Source of the DNA: Cryptomeria japonica
Lineage: Eukaryota > Streptophyta > Pinopsida > Cupressales > Cupressaceae
Direction: 5' to 3'
DNA: 64,000 nucleotides
Assembly (NCBI RefSeq): GCF_030272615.1
Contig: NC_081412.1
Coordinates: 688,886,083-688,950,082, forward strand
Shown here: piece after piece, positions 46,949 through 58,489 of the stretch
How the letters are laid out: every line of letters starts with the position of its first letter
Numbering within the stretch: the first letter of the stretch is position 1
Program-made: the position numbers and the translations under genes
The notes under the pieces: model-generated
What the model was told of the DNA's origin: nothing
Seen by the model: the letters and a program-made list of their open reading frames with translations, nothing else
Databases searched by the model: none

Positions 46949-47740
46949 TGTATATGGTGAAAATGGATAACAATAATAACAATATTGAAAGACTAAATGA
47001 ATTCAACCACAAAACCCTAGCCTAACAATCAACAAAGATCCACCATAACATATGAAGATTACCTAAGACAATGCAAATCACATGAAATCACAAAGATTAT
47101 ACCATCACATGTCCAATAGGGTTTTGATCTTCATTCTTCCTATCTCCATTGATCTTGCTTGATATATTTGCTCTCAGATTTTATATGCACAAGAGCTCAA
47201 CAAAGAACGGAATGTGGTTGCAAGTAGGATCGTAGTGTAGTCAATTGCATAAAAGATGATTAGCATGAATGATCATAATGCATAGAATGATTAGGGTTTG
47301 ATAATGAAGGAAGCATCTCCTTATATAGAAGACACTATAAGAAATGGAGGGATAAGATTGAGAGGTGTAAAAGGAGGTCGACTATGATTAGAGGGTAGGT
47401 AAAAGAAATAATAAAATAATGAGAGGGGTAGGTAGTGTATGAATTAAGAGATGACTGACATGTGTCATGGGTAGAAAAGGCTAATGAATTAATTAAATAA
47501 ATAAAGATTTATTTAATTAATAGAAGAAGTGGGATCAATTAAATAAATAAGATATTTATTTAATTTAGGAAAATGATAATTTAAATAAATAAATGTATTT
47601 ATTTAAATGAGAAATAAGGCTAGAAGAGGATAAATGAATTAATTAAATAAATAAAGATTTATTTAATTAATAGAAGAATTAAGCTTAGATAATTAAATAA
47701 ATAAAATATTTATTTAATTAGACATGACAAGGTGTCTACA
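46949..47740 (-). repeat. 5' LTR of the Tat-like element (792 bp)
   Basis: Direct repeat of 36268-37078. On the minus strand it starts TGTAGACACC at 47740 and ends ACCATATACA at 46949. It lacks the TTTTA-containing insertion near the start and a 14-bp duplication of ATTAGAATGCATAG. The minus-strand TATA box TATATAAGG is at about 47320-47328 and probably drives the element transcript. Confidence 0.93.
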
Positions 47741-48034
47741 AGGATTCTAAAGGAATGGAGAGATATGAAGGTCACCATGGATCTCTCAAATTCTATTTCA
47801 AACTATGTGGGGACAGTCAATGTCTAATACAACACATATAGTGTCATGATTAACACTACAACAATCACTCCTACAACATTATCATTGATAATACCCCAAG
47901 ATAATCTACTCTCTACTATTTTTGGTGTAAGTATGAGTCCATATAGATAAGGAAACAAATATACCACTTGATATGTGTTAGGATGACATTTTACAAAAAC
48001 CCATAATTATCCTTTTCTAGGATGACCACAAAAG

Positions 48035-48684
48035 TGTTGGGAATTAGGTGTTGTACACCTTTCATAATGTTATTAATGTATTATTTATTATGTGCGTGGT
48101 GCACCTAGGGGAACCTAGATGGATGTACATCACTAGGAGTTGACATTCTTGGGGCCAATTTATGTTGTATTATAATATTGCATTTATTTAATATTGGGGA
48201 AATTAAATAAATAAAGAGAAAATGTAGTACCTAATATTAAATGTGAGGCCAATGGTTTGTAATCCCATGGTTTTAGTCATATGGTTTTACTTGGTGGTTT
48301 TGTGGGAGCTTTCTTTTATAAATTAGCCAAAAATGGTAGATGTTTAAGGTTAGCAGGTTAGCCTAGTTAGAATTTGTGGAGTTTTGAAGCATGGCATGGG
48401 ATGTGTGGTTACATGCTTGTTTGCATGGAGTGATTGTACGTATATGCCTTGTTATTCAAAGTTATTCATGGGTGTATTGTATTGTTGATTTGTTGAATAA
48501 TACATGGTGGATAAATGCTTTTGGAGGTTGGGTTTTTTCCTTATGAGGGTTTTCCTAGATTATATCTTGTGTCATCTTTCATGGGTTGTTGTCTATTATT
48601 TTTCATGTGGATATTGAATACTTATTTACATTGATTTCTCATTTGGGTTATGTGGAAATTGTCACTATTGCTTATTTTCCAACA
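48035..48684. mobile_element. Solo LTR, 650 bp, perfect TSD
   Basis: Starts TGTTGGGAATTAGG and ends ATTTTCCAACA, so the ends form a short inverted repeat (TGTTGG/CCAACA). It is flanked by AAAAG at 48030-48034 and 48685-48689. The 3' part contains the copia-like U5 block GGGTTTTTTCCTTATGAGGG, which suggests the plus orientation. No PBS, PPT or coding sequence is present. Confidence 0.87.
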
Positions 48685-48984
48685 AAAAGAATGAATTAAA
48701 AAACCCATGATACCTCTTCAAATGATAAAATCAAAGACCAATAACCTCAGTGCATGTAAATTATATTTGTTATATTTATCTCATACAAATATATCCTTTC
48801 CAAGTGCCAAAGCATCCAAGTAATTGACCATAAGGTGAAATCAAAATAAATTGATTACATAATATCTAGGAGAGATACTAGAAAAAGTGTATAGATAGAT
48901 TTGAAGAGCCCAAAAATAACTTTCCAATGTCGTAAGAATCAAGAAAAATTGGAGATATATACAAATAGTTGTGAGTGAATAAAG

Positions 48985-50390
48985 TATTGGCATTTCATGA
49001 AGATTGCATTGATGAACTATTGTGTTGTCATTGATGTCAATTGTAACCGGTAATGGAGTTGTAATGCAACCGGTAGTTGAGCAAGTGAAGGAAACCGATA
49101 TTACTATTGAAGCAGTGAGATCAACCGGTAACCCTAACCTATTGATATGTCGAACCTTATCGATGGAGCTTGGTGAATCAATTGTGTTGATCTATGATCA
49201 AATGGTAATTGGAGATGATTATGCCATGTATGCATGATGCACATGATAAGTTTCAAAGTGGTTTTTGGCGCGTGGAGATAAATGTTTTATCTTGGGAATG
49301 ATCGAGTGCATAACATGAAGTGGAAATTGCATGATGAGTTATAGGATCCAGTGTGCGGTGATCCAGGAGCAGTTGAGGTTGTCATGTACAATGTGCAAAT
49401 GATTTCTATCTAATCTAATGGTCATGTTTGAACCGATTTGTTTGTAATCTCTATGAGATCTTAAATTTTGTGATGTGTTACTGACCTATTGTTTTTCTTA
49501 TAAGGTCAATGATTTGTTTTTTTGTAGTGTTGGAAATTTTGGTTAAGTATTAGTGTGATTGATTGCCAAACTAGAAGGAGTATCTGCTGAATGTTTGAAG
49601 GCAGATAGGAGCATGAAAATGATCTGATCAAACAGAGTAGTGTTATTACCAAATCAACAAAAACCCTATTGTTCTCTAACTATTACAACAGTTAAATCCC
49701 TTAACCGAGTAAGCTTTAACAGGCTTAGTGTTTCATAAATCCTCTAACCAGGTGATCAATCAACTTGGATTTGAAATCCTCTGTCAAGGTTTCTCCTAAT
49801 AGGGTATTGCCTTTTACAGGGTATTGTAGTCAATCCCTTAACCGGGTGGTCCTTAACCGGATCTGTTCCTAACAAGACATTTTTGTAAAGCTTCTAACAA
49901 AGCTTGGCTCCTAACAAGGTGAACTTCAGGAGAGCTCTGAATACTTGTGGGTATTCATCCCCGCCATGTTTTTTCCCATTTAGGTTTCCACATCAAAAAT
50001 AATTGTGTCAAGTGGTGAATGGTTTTTGTGGTAATGTTTTGATATGGTTAATTTGTTTAACTGGTAAAGTCACTTAGATGTGTTAAGATGACTGGAAGTG
50101 ATCTAAAATATGCTTTTACTAATGTTAGTAAAGTGGTTTGATTTTCTTTTTTTAAATGGTTTGAGAGTTTTAGATCTGTTACACTATTATTTTGGTATGC
50201 TAGTCAACCAGTAAACTTGATAGTGCAGTTGCAATTTATGGTACAGTGTTTAAACCGGTTAGTTCAGTGATTGATTTACGAGTTGATTTTGAGTTTGGTG
50301 AAAGTTTAGTTTTCTTTCTATCTACTGATTCACCCCCCCCCCCTCTTAGTACTTGACCAGATCATTAATTATTGATTCATCATATCATCA
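48985..50390 (+). repeat. 5' LTR of Copia-4 (1406 bp)
   Basis: Direct repeat of 58490-59884, starting TATTGGCATTTCATGAAG and ending CATATCATCA just before the PBS. It includes a long run of C (GATTCACCCCCCCCCC) near the end. Confidence 0.93.
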
Positions 50391-50392
50391 GT

Positions 50393-50404
50393 TGGTATCA
50401 GAGC
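50393..50404 (+). promoter_or_regulatory. Primer-binding site of Copia-4
   Basis: TGGTATCAGAGC two bases after the LTR, complementary to initiator-Met tRNA. Confidence 0.92.
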
Positions 50405-50460
50405 ATTTCAGGTCCTCTAGTGTTTAAGCCTAACAACTTGAGGTAAAGATCTAGAAGAAC

Positions 50461-51197
50461 ATGATGAAGAAAGAAGGCTCAAAGTTCAATAAGAAAAACT
50501 ACAGAATATGGAGTGATAGGATGAAGATCTATATCAAAAGCTTAGGAATTCAATATTGGGAACATGTTGTTACCAAATATACCTTGCCTAGTGGGATTTT
50601 GTCTGATGATCAAAAGAAGGAGCAACAAGAGAATAATCAAGCATTGGAGGCCATTATCAGTTCTTTGTCTGATTCACGGTATGTTGATGTCCATGGTTTG
50701 GAGACTACTTATGATGTGTGGAAGAAACCTGAGGATATCTATAGCGGCAATGAGCATGTGAAGATTGCCAAAGAGGAGAGTATGAGAGGTAAGTTTGATG
50801 ACATGCAAATGGATGAAGGTGAGAATATTCAACAGTATGTTCAGAGGATCAAGGAGATAGTAGGTGAGATCAAAAGTGTTAGTGGTAAAGTGGAGGATAC
50901 CGCAATGGTTACCAAGGTGTTGAGAACCCTTCTACAGGTCTATGATATTTGAGTTGCAGCCATTCAGGAACTCAAGTCTATTGATAAAACAAAGGTAACT
51001 CTTGACTCCATCATTGGTAAACTAACTACATTTAAATTAAATAGTTTTGATGGAAGTGATTATAAATTAGAATTTGCATTTAGAGCTACAGTTTCTAATC
51101 CAGCGGTAAGGAAAAGCAGAGAAGCTAGTCACAGCCATGAGTCAAGATCCAACAAAGAAGTTGATGATGAAGACAGTTTGATTGAGCTTGAATCATA
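50461..51197 (+). pseudogene. Copia gag (Copia-4)
   Basis: ATG at 50461 gives MMKKEGSKFNKKNYRIWSDR. The capsid-type region KIYIKSLGIQYWEHV, then YDVWKKPEDIY, FDDMQMDEGENIQQYVQRIK follows the copia Gag (UBN2) pattern. A TGA at 50950 (probably an old CGA) breaks the frame, which then stays readable (VAAIQELKSIDK) to about 51190. There a frameshift joins it to the zinc knuckle in the next feature. The protein would assemble the virus-like particle. Confidence 0.87.
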
Positions 51198-54025
51198 TTG
51201 TTGGCCAAGTGGTTACCTAGAGGTATCAGTAAGTATAGAGGTAAATTACCTTTGAAGTGTTTTTCATGTAACCGGATTGGACATATTGCAGCTAACTGTC
51301 CTAATGGAGACAATGAGCATAAACGTGAGAAGTATAGGAAGTACAAAGGAAAAGGTAAAAGAGATTGCCTCATTGCAGTTGATGGAGGAATCATAGATGA
51401 GGTATCTGAGGGAGATGCAAATGAAGACATTGTCTTTGTTGCCATTAAAGAGGAGACATTAGATCAGAAGGCATTAGTTTCTCACATGGATAGTTCTGAT
51501 GATTGGATTATAGACAGTGGTTGTTCACACCACATGACCGGTGACTGGAGTAAGTTTCTTACTTTGAAGGAATTTGATGGAGGTGTTGTGAGATTTGGAA
51601 ATGACTCACCTTGCATGGTAAAAGAAAAGGGAACCATTTATCTTAATAGAAAGAGTATTGGAAATGATGTCTATTGGGTTGAAGGATTGAAACACAATCT
51701 TTTGAGTGTTTCTCAACTCAATGATAGAGGTTATCCACTGGAATTAAAGAATGGAATATGCAAAATCTATGGAAGCAAAGGTGAACTGATTGCAACTAAC
51801 AAACAAATAAAAGGTAACTTGTTTCACATAAATCCTAAAGCTAGCAATTGTTTAATTGCTAAAGTAGATGACAGTTGGCTTTGGTATCAAAGATTTTGTC
51901 ATGTAAACTTTGATAACATTGTCAAAGTCAGTAAGTCCAAATCAGTAAGAGGTTTGCCTCAGTTGGACAAACCAGTGAATGCTCTATGTAAGGAATGTCA
52001 ATTAGGGAAGATGAAATCCTCAACTTTTAAGAGAAAATCATTCTCAACAGAACATTTGCTAGATTTGGTTCATACAGACCTCTTTGGACCAATAAGGACT
52101 AGGAGTATTCCAGGTGATCGGTATTTTATGATTTTCACTGATGATTGCTCAAGAATGATGTGGGTCACATTCTTGAAAGACAAAATAGAAGAATTTAGCA
52201 AGTTTAAGGCATTCAAGGCCTTGGCTGAAAAGGGAAGTGGAAAGAAGATAAAGTGCTTAAGAACTGATCAAGGTGGTGAATTTACTTTAGAGGAATTCAC
52301 TAGATACTGTGAAGATAATGGAATTAAGAGGCATCTTTTTGCACCTAGGACACCACAGGAGAATGGTATTGCAGAGAGGAACAACCAGTCAATTATTGAA
52401 GCTACTAGAACTATGCTAATACAAGGAGGTGTAGCTAAAACTTATTGGAGAGAAGCTGTTAGCACAACTATCTACACTATGAACCGAATATTAGTTAAAA
52501 GAGGTAAGGATAAAACTCCTTATGAATACTAGTATGGTAGATCACCTAATGTTAGTTACTTTAAGGTTTTTGGCAGTAAATATTTTATCAAGAGAGTTGA
52601 CTATGTTGGCAAGTTTGATGCTAAGAGTGATGAAGGCATATTTCTTGGTTACTCCACCAAGAGAAAAGCCTACAAATGTTACAACAACCGGACAAAGAAA
52701 ATCATTGAAAGTGTCGATGTCTGAGTTGATGAGTGTCCTGAAGACACAAGAGAAACCAGTGAGGAGAAGAAGGAAGATGAACCTTACATTCTGATTTTGG
52801 AGTCAGAATCAGTGAAGCCAGAAGTTGATGAAATGAATGTTCCAACACCAGTTCAACCGGGACAGGTAGATTCTGCAGAAGATGAAGATAGTGAGGAAGA
52901 AGAACCTGAAGATAATGATCATGTTATTCCAAGGTATGTAAGACTCAATCATAACCCTGATCAGATTATTGGAGATAAAGATTCTGGTGTGTTAACCATA
53001 AGAAGAATTAGAGAGAATTCTTGTATGATCTCCACTATTGAACTTAGAATTGCAAAGGAAGCCTTTGGAGATGATCACTGGATCAAGGCTATGGAAGAAG
53101 AGCTTGACCAGATTGAGAAGAACAATGCATGGACCCTAGTACCCAGACCGGTGAACAAAAATGTAATAGGTACTAAATGGGTATTCATAAATAAAATGAA
53201 TGAAGATGGAGTAGTAGTCAGAAACAAAGCCAGATTGGTATGCAAAGGTTATGCACAGGAAGAAGGAGAAGACTATGCAGAGACATTTGCACTAGTTGCT
53301 AGATTGGTAGGTGTTAGGACTCTACTTGCATTTGCAACATATAGGGGATTCAAAGTATATCAAATGGATGTGAAGTCAACATTTCTAAATGGAATACTGG
53401 AAGAGGAAGTCTACATTGAACAACCAGATGGCTATGCTTTGACTGATGCAAAGGATATGGTGTGTAAACTACACAAGGCACTATACGGTTTGAAGCAAGC
53501 ACCAAGAGCATGGTATGAAAGACTACATTCACACTTGGTGAAGATAGGTTTTCAGAGAATCGGTGAAGACAACAATATATATCTCAAGACTGAAAGAGAT
53601 AAGATACTGGTTAGTGAGGTATTTGTGGATGATATCATTTTTGGAGGCAATGATGACATGAGTGATGACTTTGCAAATGAGATGAAAAGTGAATTTGAGA
53701 TGTCTTTGGTAGGAGAGATGAAATTCTTCATAGGTTTGCAAATTCAACAGATGAAGAATGGTATTTTTATCACATAGTCCAAATATGTGAAAGAGGTATT
53801 GAAGACATTTGGAATGGGAGACTGTAAACTAGTTGCGACACCAATGATTATAGGCTATAAACTGTCTAAGGAGGATGATGCTACATCCATGGATGAAAAG
53901 GAGTACAGGTCTATGATAGGGAAACTACATTATGTTGTTCATTATAGACCGAATATTGCTCATGTAGTTGGATTAGTTGCCAGATTTTAGAAGAACCCAA
54001 AGGAGACACACATGGTAGCTACTAA
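51198..54025 (+). pseudogene. Copia protease, integrase and RT (Copia-4)
   Basis: One frame with TAG at 52530, TGA at 52722, TAG at 53775 and TAG at 53988. Order: CCHC knuckle CFSCNRIGHIAANC (about 51260-51300); protease DDWIIDSGCSHHMTG; GAG-pre-integrase WYQRFCHVNFDN with CKECQLGK; integrase core with HTDLFGPI, DDCSRMMW, RTDQGGEF and NGIAER (catalytic D, D, E); then KTPYEY and the first stop. RT shows [37 protein letters not shown] and FVDDIIFGG. The TAGs at 52530, 53775 and 53988 correspond to TGG, CAG and CAG in Copia-1. The frame is cut at 54025 by the nested insertion. Confidence 0.92.
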
Positions 54026-55117
54026 TTATTAGGTCCCGGGAAGGACAACTGAGAGTGGGGGTGAATCAATTGTGAACCAGTTATCAATAAATTGTAATCC
54101 AAATGCAAGTTATTCCAATTTAAACTTAATGTTGGTAAACCAAACTTAAGTGCTGGTAAAAAAGATTAACAAATATAGTAGTACCTGTTTAACTTAATGC
54201 ATGGAACATAAAGAGAAACACCATCCACAACACATAACATAGAGATTTTGACGTGGAAACCCGGTAAGGGAAAAAACACGGTGGGAAACCTTACCCACAA
54301 TCAGATGATACTACTGCAGATAGTATGTGTATACAAATGGGGTCTGCACATGCAAAAAGGCCAACTACCTAGAGTTCACTACTCAATCACAAAATAGGAG
54401 TCACACTGACTACACAATTGGATGGTTAAATGCAATGATAATGTATTGCTCAAAATAGCATTTGCAACACTGGATTCAGTACTGGTTAAGCTCTGAACAT
54501 GAGTGTCAAAACACCTTCATAACCTTCCTTCAACCTTTGAATAATGTCTGTGTGATTTGCACAAGGATCTGCTTATTTTCGCTCATCAATATTCAAATAC
54601 ACTCATCGTTACCACAACCATGATCTTCAATAAGATCTTACAATCATTTATACAAAACCTAAGACTAAATGAATAGGTCAGCTCACTAAAGATATTAAAA
54701 CTAAATTAACTACAAATAAGTCTTGATGCGATACAACATGTCAGCTCAATACATTTACCACAATAACCAATCAATAAACAATCTCCATAATGTGTCATGT
54801 TGATCTGGAGTATCGATCCATAACCTAGACCTATCTGCCAATAAAGGCAAATCTGTCAACCCGATTAGACCAATAAGAAAAACACCAAAACCAAACTTCC
54901 AATCCATGTCTTCAACATAACCAAATGATCTCCAGATGATAACAAGTCATCATCATTGTCGATGAACAATATAACCTAGTTGGTGAGCACATATCAGTGA
55001 CTGTGCATAAGCCATTAACCATATCGGTGAACATAATGTAAACCTCCAAGAAGACAAGTGTTGACATCAATTACAAAACCAATGCAACACATGACAAAGT
55101 CATCCATAATACCAACA
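54026..55117 (-). repeat. 3' LTR of the nested copia fragment (~1.09 kb)
   Basis: On the minus strand it begins TGTTGGTATTATGG after a PPT and ends GGGACCTAATAA at the junction with Copia-4. The end resembles that of the LTR at 5929 (GGGTTCAATAA). The outer boundary is uncertain by a few bases. Confidence 0.75.
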
Positions 55118-55129
55118 ATCCCCCCCTTT
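55118..55129 (-). promoter_or_regulatory. Polypurine tract of the nested fragment
   Basis: The minus strand reads AAAGGGGGGGAT directly before TGTTGG. Confidence 0.82.
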
Positions 55130-55514
55130 GGCATTGATGACAACATTAGATGGAAAAACAACTAAGTGCCAAAAACAGAATGCCAAAACCAGTAAACCAA
55201 TCAATCTCCCAAAGATAGATCAATACAAAGTTCTGTAATAGAAACCAAAACCAAAATACATATCCAAAGAGTATATCTCTCCTTCAATGAATAATCTCTC
55301 CCCCAAGGAATAATGTTTTTCATAGATATCTCTCCCCCTTTGACATCAAATGCCAAAGCAGTTAAGAATTCATAACTTAACATTTAGCCAACTACTCCCC
55401 TTGAGAAGTAGCTCTCCTCCATCAAAGTCAGAAAAATATTTTTCTATTAGTTCTTGTCAGTTTGATGCCAATCTTCAACATCTAAGTCCCTGTCGGTGGG
55501 GAAATTACCCCAAG

Positions 55515-57591
55515 CTACTCTCTGAGATATTCAAATGTTTCCTGCGGCAAAGGCTTTGTAAAGATATCTACAATTTGCTCTTTAGCATTCACATAAACCA
55601 ATTTCACTTCATTTGCTTCAACATTCTCTTTCAGAAAATTATACTTAATAGAAACATACTTTGTCTTAGAGTGAAACACCGAATTCTTTGATATATCAAT
55701 TGTTGTTGAATTATCACAATAAATGATTATTGGTTCTTTGCATTTTACCTTTATATCCTTCAACATTTTCTTAATCCATAATACCTTAGGACAATTAGTT
55801 GTTGCTGCAACATATTCTTATTTTGTCATTGATAATGATGTACACGTCTACTTCTTACTTATCTGTGAAATAAATCTACTACCAAGAAAGAATGCACCAC
55901 CAGTGGTACTCTTTCTATCATCTACATCATCTGCCTAATTTGCATCGATGTATGCACATAGATCAAAAATTTCATCTTTAGGATACCATAAACCATGATT
56001 TGTTGTGCCTTGTAGGTACCGGAAAATCCTTTTAACTACTAATTCATGATTTTCTTTAGGATTGCCTTGAAATCTAGATACAATACATATTGCATTCATT
56101 ATATCATGTCTTGTTTGTGTCAAATACAATAAACCTCCAATCATAGATTTGTACCTTGTCAGATTAATAGGAGCTTAATCATCCTTCAATGTCAATTTAT
56201 CAGTTGTAGTCATAGGAGTACTTACCGGTTTGGAATTTTCCATACCAAATTTCTTCAAAAGTTCCTTCAAGTACTTTGTTTGACATATGAGTATACCTTT
56301 ATCAGTTTGTGAAATTTGAAAACCTAAAAAGAATTTTATCTCTCCAATCATAGACATTTCAAATTTATTTTGCATGTGATTAGCAAAGTCCTAACATAGT
56401 CCATCTTCACCTCCAAAAATGATATCATCTACAAAGACTTCAATAACCAAAATATCATCATTGGTAACCTTGTAATATAAATTATTGTCAGCATTACCTT
56501 TTGTGTAACCAAGCTTCAAAATATATTTATCTAATCTAGCATACCAAGCTTTGGAAGCTTGCTTCAATCCATATAAAGCTATCCTTAACCTGCAAACCAT
56601 ATCCTTATTATCTGTCAAAGAAAATCCATCAGGTTGTTTAATGTAAACTTCCTCCTCAAGATCTTCATTCAAAAATGCACATTTTACATCCATTTGATAA
56701 ACTTTATAGTTCTTATAAGCTGCAAATGCAAGAAATAGTCTAACTATCTCAATTCTGGCTACCGGTGCAAAGGTTTCTTTATAATCAATTCCTTCTTTCT
56801 GTGAATAACCTTTACAAACTAATCTTGCTTTGTTCCTAATCACTTCTCCATCTTCATTAAGATTATTCCTATATACCCATTTAGTTCCAATTACATTTTT
56901 ATCTTTAGACCGGGGAACCAATGTCCGAGTATTATTCTTTTTAATTTGTTCTAATTCATCTTCCATTACTTTTATCCAATGTTCATCCTTACATGCTTCA
57001 ATAATATATGCTATTTCAATTTGAGAAATTAAACATACCTCTTCATTTGCCAGTCTTCCTCTAGTCATAACACCTTGATTCTTGTTTCCAATTATTTGAT
57101 TCTCGAATGATTCAATCTTACATACCTGGGTTTGTTCTAATTAACATTCACAGGTTGTTGTTCTTCAGTCACTATTGAGTTTTCTGATGATGCCAGTGTG
57201 ACTGGGTCTTCATTCTGTACCGGTGGAGTCTATGCCGGTTCATTTATAATCATTTCAACTATCGTTTCTACATATCTTGAATCTCCTCTAAAGTGTTCAT
57301 CTTTCTTCACATTAGTAATCTCAATGATTTTATGTAACCTTTTATTATAACATCTATATGCCTTGCTTTTAGATGAATAACCAAGAAATATTCCTTAATC
57401 ACTTTTAGGATCAAATTTACCAATATACTCATCTCTTCTAATATAACATTTGCTTCCAAATATTCTGAAATATTTAAGAGTAGGAATATGACCAAACCAT
57501 AGTTCATAAGGGGTCTTACCGGTTTCACTTTTGATGTGAACTCTGTTGAAAGTGTAAACCGTTGTATTCACTGCTTCTCTCCAATACACAT
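55515..57591 (-). pseudogene. Copia pol remnant (nested fragment)
   Basis: From 57591 downwards: integrase end YWREAVNTTVYTFNR, KTPYELWFG, FRIFGSKCYIRRDE; a short linker; RT (57068-56391) with [37 protein letters not shown] and catalytic [10 protein letters not shown]; then KFEMSMIGEIKFFLGFQIS; RNase H with YIDAN, EYVAATTNC, IIYCDNSTTIDIS and DIFTKPLPQ. Several stops and one-base breaks show decay. The subfamily differs from the host element (for example KCAFLNED against KSTFLNGI), so it is not an inverted part of Copia-4. Confidence 0.87.
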
Positions 57592-58141
57592 GAGGATATT
57601 CAGATATTTGAGAGGTACTATTGATTATGGATTATGGCATCCATATGCAGGTAACTTTGATTTGAAAGTCTATACAGATGTAGACTGGTCAGGAAATGTT
57701 GATAATAGGAAGAGTACAACCAAAGGTGCATTCTTTCTTGGAGGAAGGCTTGTATCTTGGAGCAACAAGAAGCAAAGTTGTATATCACAGTCAACTGCTG
57801 AAGCTGAATATGTTGCAGCATATATGAATTGTACCCAGTCAATCTAGATGAAACACATTCTGGAAGGATTCAAGTTGAAGATTATAGAACCGATAAGGAT
57901 TTTCTGTGATAACACTAGTGCAATAAATATTTCAAAGAACCTGGTGTTGCATGCTAGAACCAGGCATATTGAGCTGAAATATCATTTCTTGAAAGAGAAA
58001 GTGCAGAGTAAAGATGTGTTACTGGAGCATGTATCTACTAAGGAACAACTTGCAGATATCTTTACTAAACCTCCACCTAAGGCTACTTTTGAGTATCTTA
58101 GAGGTCAGCTAGGGGTTGTGCCCCTAAATGAGGTCAGTTGA
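57592..58141 (+). pseudogene. RNase H end of Copia-4 polyprotein
   Basis: Continues the frame cut at 54025: RIFRYLRGTIDYGLWHPYAG, VYTDVDWSGN, GGRLVSWSNKKQSC, AEAEYVAAY, a TAG at 57845 where Copia-1 has TGG, then FCDNTSAINIS, RHIELKYHFLKEK and DIFTKPPPKATF, ending at 58141. Confidence 0.9.
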
Positions 58142-58289
58142 ACAGATGTGGAAGACATCAGTCTTGGAGCCTATTGAAGATATTGAAGCAAGATTGGTGT
58201 AGAGTGGAGCTACTCCACAAGGGGAGCAACTTGTTGTGGAACAATGAAGTATGACACTGTATATTCTACTTTCACTTTGGCATTGTTGT

Positions 58290-58489
58290 CAAAGGGGGAG
58301 AAGAAATGTATGATTGATAGAGAGAAGAACTGTAGCCAGCTACTAGTTGAAGACATGGAGACTCAGTTGAAGGAGAGTACATGGAAAATGTAAACCAAGA
58401 TTCCTATACTTGTGTATGTGCATTACTCTCAATCATCACAATCAAACGGTATTGATATTTGTATTTCCATCAATGCCAAAGGAGGATAT
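58290..58489 (+). promoter_or_regulatory. Two purine tracts before the Copia-4 3' LTR
   Basis: An upstream tract AAAGGGGGAGA (58290-58300) and the LTR-adjacent tract AAAGGAGGATAT (58478-58489). Copia-1 has the same pair. The LTR-adjacent one should be the plus-strand primer, although the upstream one matches the consensus better. Confidence 0.7.

Larger units (their letters stand above)
36268..47740 (-). mobile_element. Young Tat-like Ty3/gypsy element with antisense PMD gene
   Basis: LTRs of 811 bp (36268-37078) and 792 bp (46949-47740) differ at about seven bases and two indels. The element is bounded by a perfect TSD AGGAT (36263-36267, 47741-47745). On the minus strand the order is LTR, PBS, 2.5-kb leader with a 304-bp triplication, gag, zinc-knuckle-like motif, protease, linker, integrase tail, 3' region, PPT, LTR. 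RT, RNase H and the integrase core are missing. An antisense plant-mobile-domain gene occupies the 3' region. The protease block (LLGHPWIH...VPSTYHQ) and the CX2HX4HX4C knuckle suggest the Tat lineage. Confidence 0.92.
54026..57591 (-). mobile_element. 5'-truncated copia fragment nested in Copia-4 (Copia-5)
   Basis: Minus-strand integrase tail, RT, RNase H, PPT and LTR, without 5' LTR, PBS, gag, protease or integrase core. It interrupts the host frame between VAT (54025) and RIFRYLRG (57593) almost without loss of host codons. The host resumes at about 57592, and no TSD is visible. Its readable start (minus strand VYWREAV) is at nearly the same protein position as the start of Copia-1. Confidence 0.87.
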
